Shown here: one piece after another, positions 33,493-44,278 of the stretch
Numbering within the stretch: position 1 is the first letter of the stretch
How the letters are laid out: each line of letters opens with the position of its first letter
Origin: Selaginella moellendorffii
Taxonomy: Eukaryota > Streptophyta > Lycopodiopsida > Selaginellales > Selaginellaceae
Reading direction: 5' to 3'
Assembly: GCF_000143415.4 (NCBI RefSeq)
Contig: NW_003314306.1
Coordinates: forward strand, 714,897-778,896
Length of the DNA: 64,000 bases
The notes under the pieces: model-generated
Told to the model about the DNA's origin: nothing
Databases searched by the model: none
What the model saw: the letters and a program-made list of their open reading frames with translations, nothing else
Position numbers and translations under genes: made by a program

Positions 33493-33559
33493 CCATTTGA
33501 AGCCGAATGGAGGCGTGACAATCGAGGCCGGACTCGCTGGCGAATGTGCACTGTGTGTG

Positions 33560-33880
33560 CAGCGGATCTTAGCAGCAAGGCTACTCTGCCACTTACAGTT
33601 GGAGAGTGGCACTGAAATCTCCCGGGACGCCAAGTGGGCTGCGTGTGGGTGGCGGAGTGGGCGGCGGAGTTGGCGGCGAAATTACAAACTGGGTGTGTCT
33701 TGAAGTGGACGCCGATGCACACGAGCGCAATGCGAGCGCGAGTGTGATGCAAGCGCGAGTGGACGCCGATGCACACGAGAAACCTGTAGAGAAGGTAGAT
33801 GAGCGCGAATGTGAGCGTGATCGCGAGTGGGAGCGCGATGCGAGCGCGAGTGTGCGAGCGCGAGTACGAAGCAAAATGCA
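33560..33880. repeat. GAGCGCGA-type low-complexity tract in the transposon
   Basis: Irregular short repeats of GAGCGCGAGTGTG and GATGCACACGAG types, near the presumed transcription start of the accessory gene. Several open frames on both strands (Arg/Ser/Ala-rich) arise only from this composition. Confidence 0.65.
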
Positions 33881-34732
33881 AAACCTAACCTCACACATGC
33901 GAAATGTCACGACGGTTGGTAATCCCGCCACGTCATCATTCCTCGGACTTGGGCGCCACCATTAATTTCTGGATCGCCGCGCGCATGCATGCACGTGAAA
34001 TCCAAAAGAAATCCGCAACGTCATCATTCCTCGGACTACATGCACACGAAATCCAAAAGAAAGATCATGATTGGGATACCATTTAATACCCTCGCTATAT
34101 TTATACCATGCATGATTGGATATTCCAAAGCATCTTGTATTTCCAAAAATGCCAGATGTTCAACTAAATAAAGAATGGTATACAAATCCCAAAAAATGCA
34201 CCAAAAAATGCTCGGCGTCATCTGGCGTTATCTCTTGAATGGCGTGGGGCCGCATGCCATTTTCAGGGGCACATAGGAGTATATTCCTAGAATATTCTGA
34301 CACGCGCGAGATTTTTTTGAGTTTTCTGGAGATCCAACCGTTAGATCGCAACTAGATTTTACAGAATGGTATACAATGTCTTTCTTGATGACCCTGCAAA
34401 GAAGCATCTCGATCGGACACCATATGAGACCACACAAGCCTTACAATATTTCAGGGGCATTTGCCATAGATCCGACCATTATTTTGCTCCAAGATTTTAC
34501 AGTTTGGTGTGCATTGACCTTTCCATCGACACTGCAAAGGGACATCACAATCAGATGCGGGATCACAAGAAACCAACTTCACTAACTCTGGTTTCACCAA
34601 GATCTATGTAAGGAGTTATGAAATGAAAGGACCCTCTCTATTGAAATGTGTTTATGGTCCTAAGGGCATTGTGACATATCAAAAGATTTTGCATCAAGTT
34701 CTGTATTTGCATGTTTATCAAGCTACTGAATT

Positions 34733-34760
34733 GCTAAACCCTAAACCCTAACCCTAAACA
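34733..34760. repeat. Short interstitial telomere-like repeat
   Basis: Between 34733 and 34760 the sequence holds about four consecutive units of the plant telomere repeat CCCTAAA, one of them a base short. It lies in the intergenic part of the transposon; it may be a promoter telo-box rather than a telomere scar. Confidence 0.7.
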
Positions 34761-35499
34761 TGTGGCAAATGTTGCGTGAAGAAAGATGCCCTTTCTGGGC
34801 AAATGCTGTAAGAGGCAGATGCCGAGCAGATGTATCTCAGGCTAGCGAAGGGGACAAACGAAAGCTAGCTATAAACATGTTGGGATGCAAATAGATTACT
34901 AGGCTGGTCCTACGAAAATTAAAAACCATAATTGAAAACATTGAAAATGCAAAAAGAAAGGTTTATAATATTTTTGAATTTTAAGCAACCAAAGGAATGT
35001 AAGTAGGGCATGTGTTTGTAAGTTTAAAAATGCCTCAACCACTTAAATTCCCAAGTAAATAAAGCTGTTTCTATTTTTGGTACAGGTAAACTTTATAGCA
35101 TGTGGGCTCATGCAATTTTGAACCCAAAAATGCACCAAAAAATGCTCGACTAGCATTATTCTTTGAATGGTGTATGGCCTTATATTGCCATAAATGGACG
35201 TACACACACAACATAATTATTCCTTTACACGGCAAATAATCTTGGCGCGGATCGCTAACACGGCATGGCAAAGTTCGAATCACTGACATGGCACAGCTGG
35301 ATCGAGGCAAGGACATGATGTGACAAAGTTCAACCTTCGACAGCAAAGTCTAGAAGCTACTCAGTTTGAAATTTGTCAGAGGAATCATAAGATCTGGTTT
35401 GTCAGAGGATTTGATGTGACGTTCAAGCGTGTGTTATTTTTGAATTCTCGAACTCATTCCTAGGTCTATCATTTTTGTGCGCCGTGTTCTTGGTTCCGC

Positions 35500-35700
35500 T
35501 GAGCGCAGTGAGCGCTGCTTGTGTAAGCAGCGTTGTGAGTTGTGGTTTATGCGTCTACAAGCGGTTGCGGCATTGCGAGCGCCAGTGCGAGCGGCAGTTT
35601 ATGCGAGTGGCAGTTTGTGCGAGCGGCGCTACGAGCAGTTGCGGTGTTGCGAGCGGCGCTACGAGTAGTTGCAGTGTTGTGAGCGGCACTGTCTTTGGTG
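35500..35700. repeat. GCGAGCGGC / GCTACGAG short tandem repeats
   Basis: Imperfect repeats such as GTTGCGAGCGGCGCTACGAG occur two to three times upstream of the transposase gene. Cys/Ser/Arg-rich open frames across it are compositional. Confidence 0.6.
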
Positions 35701-35879
35701 TGGCTACCGCTTCCTCTTGATATTTGGCACTTGTGCTTCTTGGTATGTTCACCATGGAATGGCTTAGGACCACATTTAGAAATGGCATGAGGCCACATGC
35801 CATCTTGGGCCCTTGCAATTTCATGGCTAGCGTATTGTCATGTATGTTTTTACTTGCCTGCAGCTGTGTGTATATCAAG

Positions 35880-36071
35880 ATGGCATGAGGCCTCATGCCA
35901 TCTTTGGCCCCTGCTAGCCTATTGCCATATTCCTTTTGCTTTGCTGCAACTGTATATATTTTTGTATGGGTGACTAGTCACGCACACAAAAATATATACA
36001 GTTGCAGCAAGGGAAAAGGAATATAGCAACAGGCTAGTAGGGGCCAAAGATAGCGTGAGGTGTCATGCCAT
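35880..36071. repeat. 190-bp foldback in the central intergenic region
   Basis: Two arms of about 85 bp are inverted copies: the left has GGCCCCTGCTAGCCTATTGC and CTGCAACTGTATATATTTTTG, the right has CAAAAATATATACAGTTGCAG and GCAACAGGCTAGTAGGGGCC (each given in parts). A palindrome copy sits at each base of the stem and the loop is about 20 nt around GTGACTAGTCAC. It lies about 180 bp before the transposase start. Confidence 0.8.
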
Positions 36072-36250
36072 TAGTGGTACCACTAATGGCATGAGGGCTC
36101 ATGCCAATTTTGTGAATGCGAAATTTCACGTGGGTGTCAATAGCATGTTTGAATAATGGCATGTGGCCTCATGCTATTTGGTATGTTATGATTTATGCCA
36201 TTCTTCAATCATTTTTTGTATGGTCTTAACTTCTTTTCTACACTTTCAGA

Positions 36251-39200
36251 ATGGCCTTCAGGGTTGGGGAAAAGGTTTACATTTTGAATGGTGGGAAAAG
36301 AGTTGCAAAAAAGACCCTTGTGTCTATGGATCAGAACTTTGTTATACACTGTCAAAGGCTTGGGGAAGGCAATGCTGCTTAATCAGTAGAGACTGTCTTC
36401 GATGGGAATGTGGTCGCTATTGAACGAGGAGAGATGGTCGTCGGGGTAAATGTTGTTGTTGCCTTGAAAAATCTTCAGAAGAAAGCAGATGTTGGGGACA
36501 GCGCAAGTGCGACGCATGTTCCCTCCGTGGATCTTAAGAACCGTGCTACATGGATTCAGGCAAAGGTGTTTCTAAACAACCCCGAGGGGGAGGTGGTAGC
36601 TGAGGGCTTAGCCACAGTTGTCGATCCAAGAGATGCGGTTGCTAATCAAGAATTGGGCTGGGATGATATTGGAGTTGCGATTTTAGAGGTTGTTGACACA
36701 GAAGAAAACAGTCTGACTATTGGAAGCATTGTGCGGTGGAAATTGAGGCACTTAGTGTTTGAGAATGTGAAGGATTCACAATCAAACACCACTACAACTG
36801 ATGACAGAACATCTCTTCATGGGAAAAGAAAGTACACCTTCCTAAAGCGCAGCCAAAGGGATTTGAGCAACGAACCAAAAAGGCAGAAAATGGCGATGGA
36901 GGTTCGAATGGTCTCGACAGTTGCTTGTTGCAAGAGGAGGTGTTGTCAACATGCTGATTGGGATGCTATTGAAGAGGAGAGAGCAAGATACAAGACATTG
37001 TCCTGGAAGGCAGCTCGCAATTTTGTGTATGAGGCATTATGGTCATCTGTTGATGCTTCAGAACATCAGGTGGGGGGCATGGTCTTCCAGAGGGGTTTGG
37101 TTTGCATGAAGGCATGGAGAATCATTTATGGAGTCCCTCGAACCACATTCTACAGAATCAAAACTGAGTTCGAGGAACAAAGGGTTCAACAGGCAGTCCA
37201 TGGGAACGACGGTACGCACAAAACCAGGGGTCATGTTGTATATGGAGAGGCAATCTTCAAGAGGTTTGTCGAGACATGTAGCGAGCAGCAACCACATAAA
37301 ACCCGCCTCTTGGAAGATGGAACACGAGACACCCAACGAGTTCTCCCTTCCATGTATACCAAGGGGGCCATATTGGAAGATGTGAATCGGGAACTCCAGA
37401 GTAATGGCTATAGGAAGCTGAGCCAATCTAGATTTAGTAGATTGTGGAGCAACAGGTTCAGGGATGTGAGTATAGGAAAGTACTCCAGCTTTTCAAAGTG
37501 TGACGAGTGCACTGCTATCAAAATGGCTTTGTCGAAGAATTCTTGCAGCGCTCAAGAGCGAGAGACGTTGGTTAGAAGGCGGCTCAACCACAACATCGAG
37601 CAGAGAAGCTACAGGACTGCATATTATCATAACAGGATTCTCTCCATGGAGAGACCTGACTCTTACCTCTGCATCATCCACGACAAAATGGACCAGAAAA
37701 AGATGTGCTTACCTCGACTCAATCCTGCCCCCAAGGCAATCTCTTCATCTATGCAGTTGCCTGTGTCTCTATTTGGCATAATCGCTCATGGGCATGGTGC
37801 CTAGAACTATGGGAACTTCTTTGTACCTCTATGGGGTGGCGGGGGTGCAAACATGATGATTGCGTCCCTAGCAAAACACTTAAGGTCTCTGCAAAGTGCG
37901 CAGACTGAGCTGAACGGCCAACCCTTGCATAAGGCCCTTGTCGATCGAACCCCATACAGGGTTCAGCTGAAGGAGGAGCAAAGGCTTGCAGTATCGCGTG
38001 GGGCCCCATGCCATCCCAGTGAATATGTTGGCCGTCAGATTGTAGGGTTATCACGTGAGGCCTCATGCCATTCCGACGAGGCTGGTCGCCCGGTGAATGC
38101 ACAGCCTTATCCAAACGAAGCAGAATCTCAAGGAAGTTCTTGCGGCCGATGTGGCCTTCCACCCCATCTTCTGCTCCAAATAGACAATGCTGGCAGTGAG
38201 AACAAAAACATGTACGTCTTCGTGTACTTGGCGATGCTTGTTGCCAAAGGCATATTTGAAACGGTTACACTTGGCTTTCTCATGGTTGGGCACACTCATG
38301 AAGACGTCGATGCCATGTTCAGTCACCTGGCAGAGTCCCTCCGGCGATCCAATGTCCTCACCCTCCCACAACTCTACGATGAATTCCAAAATTGCATCAA
38401 AGGCACTGTTGAAGCTGCACTTGTGACAGAGGTTCCAGACTTTAAGGGGTTTGTAAGAGGCTACATCAGGGACGGATCCGAAACGCTGATTGGCCACTCC
38501 AAGCCTCTTCAGTTTCATTTCAGCATGCGTGACGGTGCTCCAGTGATGAGGTACAAGATGAGAGAATGGGACACAGTGTGGCTGCCAGTGGACGGCATTG
38601 AACTCTTCAAGAGAGATCCAATAACTGGGGAACCTATGATTCCTCAGGGTTCCCCACGGCCGATGCACCCGGATGGACTCAAAGACCAGGAAAGTATAGT
38701 GGCCGGGATTAGACAGCATATTGCCTTCTGGAAGAGGGGGTTGGTGTTTGGTGGAGAATCCTATTTTAAAAGGTGCAAGCCTTTGCTCGAATACTGGGAG
38801 AAGATTATATCTGCTATCCAAAATGGGCCGGTTGTATATGAAGAATTGGAAGAGTCCTTTTAGCCAGAACCCAGAGCACCAGATAGTAGTGGAACAATGT
38901 CCTTTGGAAATGCAGTGACAGATAACGATGTTGAGGATCACTATTGTGGGCCGAGGAACAAGAAGCCGGATTCAGCATTCAATCCAGTACAGGTCTGCAA
39001 AGGAATGGTCGTGCTTGTCAGACCCAGTAATAAAAAACAAATGATATGGGTGGGGCGCTGCATCACTGATGCAGAGGAGGACGCGGAAACTAACTCCTTC
39101 AATGTAACTGTGGAGTGGTTCAAGCCAAGTTCCGGATATACGAAGGATTGCCTAGAAAAGAGATGGGTGCTGAATCCAAGGGATCCTAGCATAAGCATAT

Positions 39201-39319
39201 CGGTGGATAATGTTGTGCATGGTTGGATGCGGAAGCAGAGTGCCACCATCACCTTGCCAGACCATGCAAGAGATGCAGCAAGAGCATTCATAACCCGGGT
39301 TCAAGGTGAGATTCATTAA
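36251..39319 (+). pseudogene. DDE-type (DUF7869-like) transposase of the giant transposon, three nonsense codons
   Basis: A single frame of 1,022 codons from ATG 36251 (after a TTTCAG acceptor-like site) to TAA 39317-39319, interrupted by TAA at 36380, TAG at 37802 and TAG at 38861. The N-terminus has two modules resembling plant Tnp1/En-Spm-associated domains (GEKVYILNGGKRVAKKTLVS and AKVFLNNPEGEVVAEGLATV). The core shows CIIHDKMDQKKMCLPRL, LLLQIDNAGSENKNMYVF and FLMVGHTHEDVDAMFSHLAE, the spaced Asp and His-rich motifs of DUF7869-type proteins, probably the RNase H-fold catalytic centre. Two palindrome copies are in frame between motifs (37993 and 38050). The second transposon copy has sense codons at 37802 and 38861, showing both are secondary losses; 36380 lies in its deletion. 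Confidence 0.8.
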
Positions 39320-39895
39320 TATTCCTTTACTAAGTTTCTAATGTATTTTATTTCAAGGTGAACAATCCGAATCTGAATCAAAGGAGGCGTGATGGCATGT
39401 GGCCTTACGCCATTCCTAGGTGAGATGATACAAATAACAAGTATAAATTCTTAGTTGTTCTAGCAAATCTTACTTAAAGTTCAAGGTGAACAAGCCAAAT
39501 ATGAATTCATCGGATTGTTATAACAAATCGCGAGGTGATGGCATGAGGCGATACGCCATTTGAGAGTGGTAGCCATTCCTATATGAGGTGAGTGAAATAT
39601 TTATTAGAAATACCTCATTCAATTGTGCACTTGTAAGTCTTGGTCCACTCAGTACTGTTTGCATGTTTCTATTTTAATTCTTTCTCTAAAATGTTATTTA
39701 GCATGTGGCTTCATGCCATTGCTCTCCACAATCATGCATTGAATTTTTCTATCCTTGCATAATACTTCTCCATATATATAGCATGTGCGTACATATGATA
39801 TGGTTCATTAGGCCTGATATAGTGTGTGAGGTAAAACAAAGATGATGTGACATATGCATTTACCTATCACACGTGCATAAATCTAATAATATGGC

Positions 39896-40279
39896 GTGTG
39901 GCCCATATTAATGGCACATAAACCTATATTGTGGGCTTACGTGCTTTATGTACCATCATTCCCATGCAGCGCGTGTGTTGGTTTCCTTTTAACTCCATAT
40001 TTTAGGGTGAAGAGCGTTCTCATGGCAAGCACAAAATCTGTAATTGAGGCAGAAAAGGAGACAGAGAAGGAGATAGGTGAAGATGTAGAATATATAAGTC
40101 TTCCAAACTCCCCGTACTATACTCCAGGTGATCATTTTTCTGAACAAACGGCAACATTAACAACTATCGAGAACGCCCCAGTAACGTCAGAGACAACAAT
40201 CCAAAGCAAAACAACTGACCCGGAGAAGGATGATAGTACCGCTGAGAGTACCAAAAAGGAGGTGTCCACTAGCGCTTAG
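39896..40279 (+). CDS. Small Thr/Glu-rich ORF downstream of transposase, possible extra exon
   Basis: An open frame ending ASTKSVIEAEKETEKEIGED ... STKKEVSTSA. The real start may be the Met near 40021. It could be a 3' exon of the transposase, but no clean donor/acceptor phase was found. Most of it is deleted in the second transposon copy, so it is not strictly required for that copy's spread. Confidence 0.35.
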   Translation: MWPILMAHKPILWAYVLYVPSFPCSACVGFLLTPYFRVKSVLMASTKSVIEAEKETEKEIGEDVEYISLPNSPYYTPGDHFSEQTATLTTIENAPVTSETTIQSKTTDPEKDDSTAESTKKEVSTSA

Positions 40280-40319
40280 GCTTATAATGGCGTGTGCCCT
40301 CATGCCATTTACTTGATCA

Positions 40320-40908
40320 CCAAATACCTTTTTCCCTTTGCACTAGTATATTTTAATACCGGTCTGAGAAATAGAATGGCATGTGCCTTCAGGCCTTTTA
40401 CTAAATCACCTTTGAAAGAAATGCAAGCCTCTATGTCGTAAAAAAAAAGGTACTAGAGAAATTCCTTAATAATATGAATGTTATTTAGTTTCATGAAAAT
40501 ACACAAATGAGTTAAATGACTTCTCCAGACTAGCAATGCCTCTTGCTACACCTTCACAATTAGATTCGTTAGAAAAAGATAACATTGAATAATATCTAAA
40601 TGTTCTCACCATTAAGTTATATGTCTGGCTAATAGGAATGACGTTCATCTTGGAAAGCTCACCACATGCTCAATGAACAAACAAATAGTGTGTGCATGCA
40701 TGCCATCGCTCTTCTTTAGCTTCAGATTCGGCTTGTTCACCTTGACAATGAGATTTATTATACAACCAGATGGACTCAGTCTGGACACAAAGTCACCGTG
40801 CTAGTCACCATGCCCTAGATATGTCTAGCCCCTGGACAAAAAACATATAATTTCACGTCATTTTCAAATACTTGAAAATTTGTACCTAGTCCCATTTTAC
40901 TGAATAAA
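40320..40908. other. Right subterminal region of the transposon, non-coding
   Basis: AT-rich sequence without open frames. It is conserved in the second copy (57265-57860), including tracts such as GGACAAAAAACATATAATTTC. It probably holds transposase-binding sequence. Confidence 0.5.
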
Positions 40909-40932
40909 TCCCACTTTAACGAAATAGAGCTT
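40909..40932 (-). repeat. Right terminal inverted repeat
   Basis: Exact reverse complement of 27431-27454; followed by TCAA and the resumed gypsy LTR. Confidence 0.9.
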
Positions 40933-41608
40933 TCAAGTGGGACACCACTCCATATGAGCCGAGAGCACCGCAGTCAGTTTCCCTTTCGGGAGTGGGAGTT
41001 GCTCTTGAGCACTTCCTTGGGTGGCCCCTCCAGCACTACCCGAGTCCATGCTCACTCCCACCCAAGGCCCCTCGGCCCTAGTCTCAATCTCAAGTCAGTG
41101 TGGAAGCATCACTGGAGAATTCCTTCAAGACTGGTTCCTGGACTTCACTATCCCTACTATACTTTTGGAACCCTCTGCAACCCCCCCCCCCCCCCCCCCG
41201 TAGGAGACGCACGCTTTGGGCTTTCACCCCTTGACCTGTATTAGTACTCGAACTTGGTCTCGGACTTGATCTTGGACTCGATCTTGGACCTTACTTCGGA
41301 CTCGGTCTCGGACTCGATCTCGGACTCGATCTCGGACTCGATCTCGGACCCGATCTTGGACTCGACTTCGGACTCAACCTCGGACTCGGTCTCGGACCTG
41401 ATCTTGGATCTCGGATCTCGGACTCTGTCTCGAACTCGGTCTCCGAGTCGGCCTCAGACTCGATCCCGGACTCTATCTCGAACTCAGTCTCAGAATCGGT
41501 CTTGGACTTGATCTCATACTTGGTCCCATCTGATGAACTCTTTATCATTTTAGTCATGCTTTTGGGGATCCTTTAGCCTTCGACACCTTGGGGAGTCGGT
41601 TCCTTACA
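40933..41608 (-). repeat. 5' LTR of the gypsy element, outer part
   Basis: Matches 20371-20968 of the 3' LTR, with an extra segment near 41046-41090, a C-homopolymer near 41181, and its own CTCGGACTCGAT array at 41245-41525. It ends TTCCTTACA at 41608. Confidence 0.85.
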
Positions 41609-44278
41609 GGCTCATGTAAAGCCACGGTGTTCTGAAATGTTGTCCTAAAGTCCTAGACTGTAGAATGGAAGAGGAGCAGTCCTCTAGTGTGGTGACCAAC
41701 GATACGGTCATGTGATGAGAAGGTCCCAGAGGATAGTGGGACTTAGTGGACGAGCCTGTAAGCCTTGTCCCAGTGGTAGTGTAGGCAAACTCGGCCATGG
41801 ATAGAAAAGGGACTTGGTGGGTACTGTAAAAGGGATATTGAGGAAGGTGTTTCCCAATGTCTGTGGGCATCTTAAAGATGCTAAGGAGTGGATCTTGGAT
41901 GGTCACTCTTGGACGGATGGCTCAGTCGTTGAGAGATGGGACTATGATGCAGGTGGTGTTGGACCACCGGTGTGACCAAGGTGAAGGGGCATGGCCTTAG
42001 CGTAATGGACTGGTATGTCAGTGGTACCTTGGGTTGTCAGTCTTGGGACCAGACACGTGGAGCACTTAGACCAAGTGCAAAAGATGAGTGGCATGGATGC
42101 CATACTTGGGGCTAGCAAGTCCCAAGTCCTGAATTGGACTTAAGGAGGTTGTGAATGAGACTCCTCCAAATGGTCAAAGGTATGGTTAAGTGACTAAAGT
42201 AGAATGGAAAAATTAGTCACTTACAATTTTGTATTGGAGTTGTTCCTTAATCCAACTTTTATTAGTGCTCAAGTATATCACCATTGGTGTTGGCATCGGA
42301 AGGTCCTAAAAGGGGCCCTATCCGTAAGGAGTAACAAGTCAGGAAGACATGGCTCTCCACTACAGTTCATGTGTGAACTTGTAGGTGAGTTGATGGATAA
42401 AAAAGGGCCAGTAATGGAACAACTTCAGGATTGTGGGAACAGTATAAGGTTTTCTTCAAAGAGTTGAGGATGTGATCCAGATGAATGTTTGACTCAGCAA
42501 ACTAGCTAATGTAGTTGTGGTAAACAACTATAGTTGGGATCACGGGAAAAATAAAGACTCCAAAACAATAAAGGAGTCAGAAAATTATCCTCGTATAGTT
42601 GAGGTTGGTGCTCATGAATTTGAAACCAGAATTAATGACCATGGAAGGTCAAATACAGAAGAGGACACAAGTCCTTGAAATAGTGGCCGAGGCTACCCTT
42701 GATAAATGTTGGAACAACCCAAGGAGTTTGGGGTGTACTTAGAGGATGAATTGGTATTCTCATCACATGGACAAGTAGTCCAAAGGGGCAAAAGTTACCC
42801 CAGGGAACAACATCAAGTGTTGGAGTGACACTTGCAAAGATGGTCGTCCTTGTGAGTAGGACATGAATACAAGAAGTTGTATTCCAGCAGACTGGCACCT
42901 CAAATAGGACCTTATGGGTCATTAGATTTTAAAGTCCAAAAATGCTAGATGACTCAAGTAGAGCCAAGGAATAGTCCTAAGGGATTGCTAAAAGCATTTG
43001 GACTGAGGTGTGTTGTGCCCCACGAAGGTTGGGGAGGATCATAGGATCCAAGTATGAGAACAGTGAGTATCTCATCGATGGCAGAATGTGCCATGCTAAA
43101 ATTGTGGGGAAGGTGTTCTCAAAAGAAAACAACTTTGACATAAAGTTGTGAGTAAACTTTATGGTGTAGTGCTAACGAATAGTTAACATAAGAAAAAATT
43201 GTATTGGTCTTGGCAAGGATCTAGACACAAATAAGGAAGTGTCGTAAAAGTAAGCTCATGGAGCCGATGGTGTGGAAACACCAAATATGCCAAGGCGTGA
43301 TGCCTTGAGGTTAAGTTAGTGGGTTCACAAGAACCCTTTCCCAAAGGAATCCTAATGAAAATAGGGATGGTATAGCCTAAGCTGGAAGGCATGCAGTTGG
43401 AGTGTGGTGACCCAGATAATGATGAAGGTGTGAAAGAATTAACAATGAGTTGTAGAACTTGATAACTATGAAGCAACTAAGCAAAAGGTGCAAAATAATT
43501 GATTAAACTGGTAGCAAGTAGCTACCCAAGACTTCTTAATGGCATAAGGGAGTTAGATATACCCTTATGGGGGGATAAATTACTTATGTGCCGATATAGT
43601 AAGTCAATGTTATAAAAGGGAATGCTCATTGTCAAAGATGCCATTGTTAGGACACCTAAACACTCTAGAACACCAAGAGGTGGTGTTTGATATCACTCGG
43701 GCAATAGATAAAGCCCAAGGGACTAAATCCCTAGCGAATGATGGATAGAAGGTGCTATCCAAACGTCCAAGGTTGCGAAGATGGAAGAAGTCTGTTTACT
43801 TGAATTGGACAAAGCTAAAAATGGAATTTTAGCAAGGCTAGTGATGGGCATATAAATGCCTCTATGTAGCAACGTTAATCTTGGTGTGTGGGATTATAAA
43901 GTGAGCATACCCGGATTGAGGAACCACTCCTTAGGCTATCGGGTAGATTCATCCCCAAAAATACTTGCTAAAGCATGATAGAAACTACAAAGCTATCCTC
44001 CTAGTTTGGAGGCGAATAACTGAAGGAAATGTGTGAGGCCAAAAGCAAGTAGTAAGGGGATAAAACTAAACCATAGGAATCGAAGAGCATAACCAAAGGT
44101 GGTTATATCAGTTGGGAGTGGAGAATCAAGTGGGTGCTCAAGTATGTTGTTACTAGCAACCGTGGTGCTAGGAAGAGTCTAAAGTATGGAATTGTCCATG
44201 CTAAACCATATGACAATCAGAAAGCTTGCAAAAGGAGAGGCCTTAGCAAGCTAAGGGACAGAGTTCCTTCAAGGTTCC
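41609..44278. other. Unassigned repeat-like DNA flanking the LARD insertion
   Basis: No long open frame. A minus-strand frame at 41604-41906 contains FLSMAEFAYTTTGTRLTGSS, similar to the integrase stretch of Ty3/gypsy elements (A-E-F-A-Y-N), so it may be a very old gypsy relic. The same DNA continues at 52006-52215 beyond the LARD insertion. Confidence 0.4.

Larger units (their letters stand above)
27818..40397. repeat. Dispersed 22-bp GGCC-centred palindrome family in the giant transposon
   Basis: The consensus is the half-site ATGGCRTG, a centre of W-GGCC-W, and the mirrored half-site CAYGCCAT. Copies with few mismatches lie at about 27818, 28892, 28969, 30202, 30393, 30534, 32033, 33310, 33370, 33447, 34239, 35782, 35880, 36050, 36086, 36156, 37993, 38050, 39392, 39538, 39700, 40287 and 40376. 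They sit in intergenic DNA, in introns (30202, 30393, 30534, 32033, and three in the leader intron 33310-33469), and in coding frames (28892, 28969, 37993, 38050). None was noticed in the flanking elements or host genes. Confidence 0.85.
27431..40932. mobile_element. 13.5-kb DNA transposon with TIRs, DDE transposase and ParB-like/HAD gene
   Basis: The sequence between the two halves of the gypsy LTR is a complete insertion of 13,502 bp. Its ends are perfect 24-bp inverted repeats (AAGCTCTATTTC...). The LTR sequence TCAA occurs at both sides (27427-27430 and 40933-40936), consistent with a 4-bp target duplication, although the A-rich edge allows 2-4 bp. It encodes two divergent genes: a transposase (36251-39319, plus) and a 10-exon accessory gene (27873-33218, minus). 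About 23 copies of a GGCC-centred palindrome are spread throughout. A second copy starts at 57239. I cannot place it in a named superfamily; the transposase core resembles DUF7869-type proteins. Confidence 0.9.
19881..41608 (-). mobile_element. Ty3/gypsy chromovirus retrotransposon, chimeric, split by a giant DNA transposon
   Basis: On the minus strand the element runs from a 5' LTR (41608-40933 plus 27430-26942) through a degenerate tRNA-Met-type primer site and gag-pol material to a 3' LTR (20968-19881). LTR ends are TGTAAGG and CTTACA. The interior is not one genome: gag-protease-RT start (26.9-24.7 kb), integrase (24.7-23.7 kb), then gag-protease-RT-RNase H again (23.7-21.5 kb) and a chromodomain (about 21.5-21.4 kb). 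The bases 27431-40932 belong to an inserted DNA transposon. Stop codons and a mutated RT active site show the element is dead. I found no matching 5-bp target duplication outside the LTRs. Confidence 0.85.

Noticed and set aside
34376-34611. Small plus-strand frames in the transposon intergenic region
   Set aside because: Two overlapping frames of similar length without domain or codon evidence.
37802-37804. Stop-codon readthrough or recoding in the transposase
   Set aside because: The second copy has Gln here, and each copy has its own different stops, so ordinary decay is the simpler reading.
38408-38941. Long minus-strand frame of 292 codons opposite the transposase (38063-38941)
   Set aside because: Antisense of the conserved transposase frame, lacking any domain; the plus frame carries the catalytic-type motifs.
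39896-40020. N-terminal part of the small ORF as coding (MWPILMAHKPILWAYV)
   Set aside because: It begins within a degenerate palindrome and AT-rich intergenic DNA; only the part after about 40021 has protein-like composition.
27818-40397. CRISPR-like array from the many short palindromes
   Set aside because: Spacing is irregular (40 bp to over 1 kb), the units are in a plant transposon and no cas genes are present.
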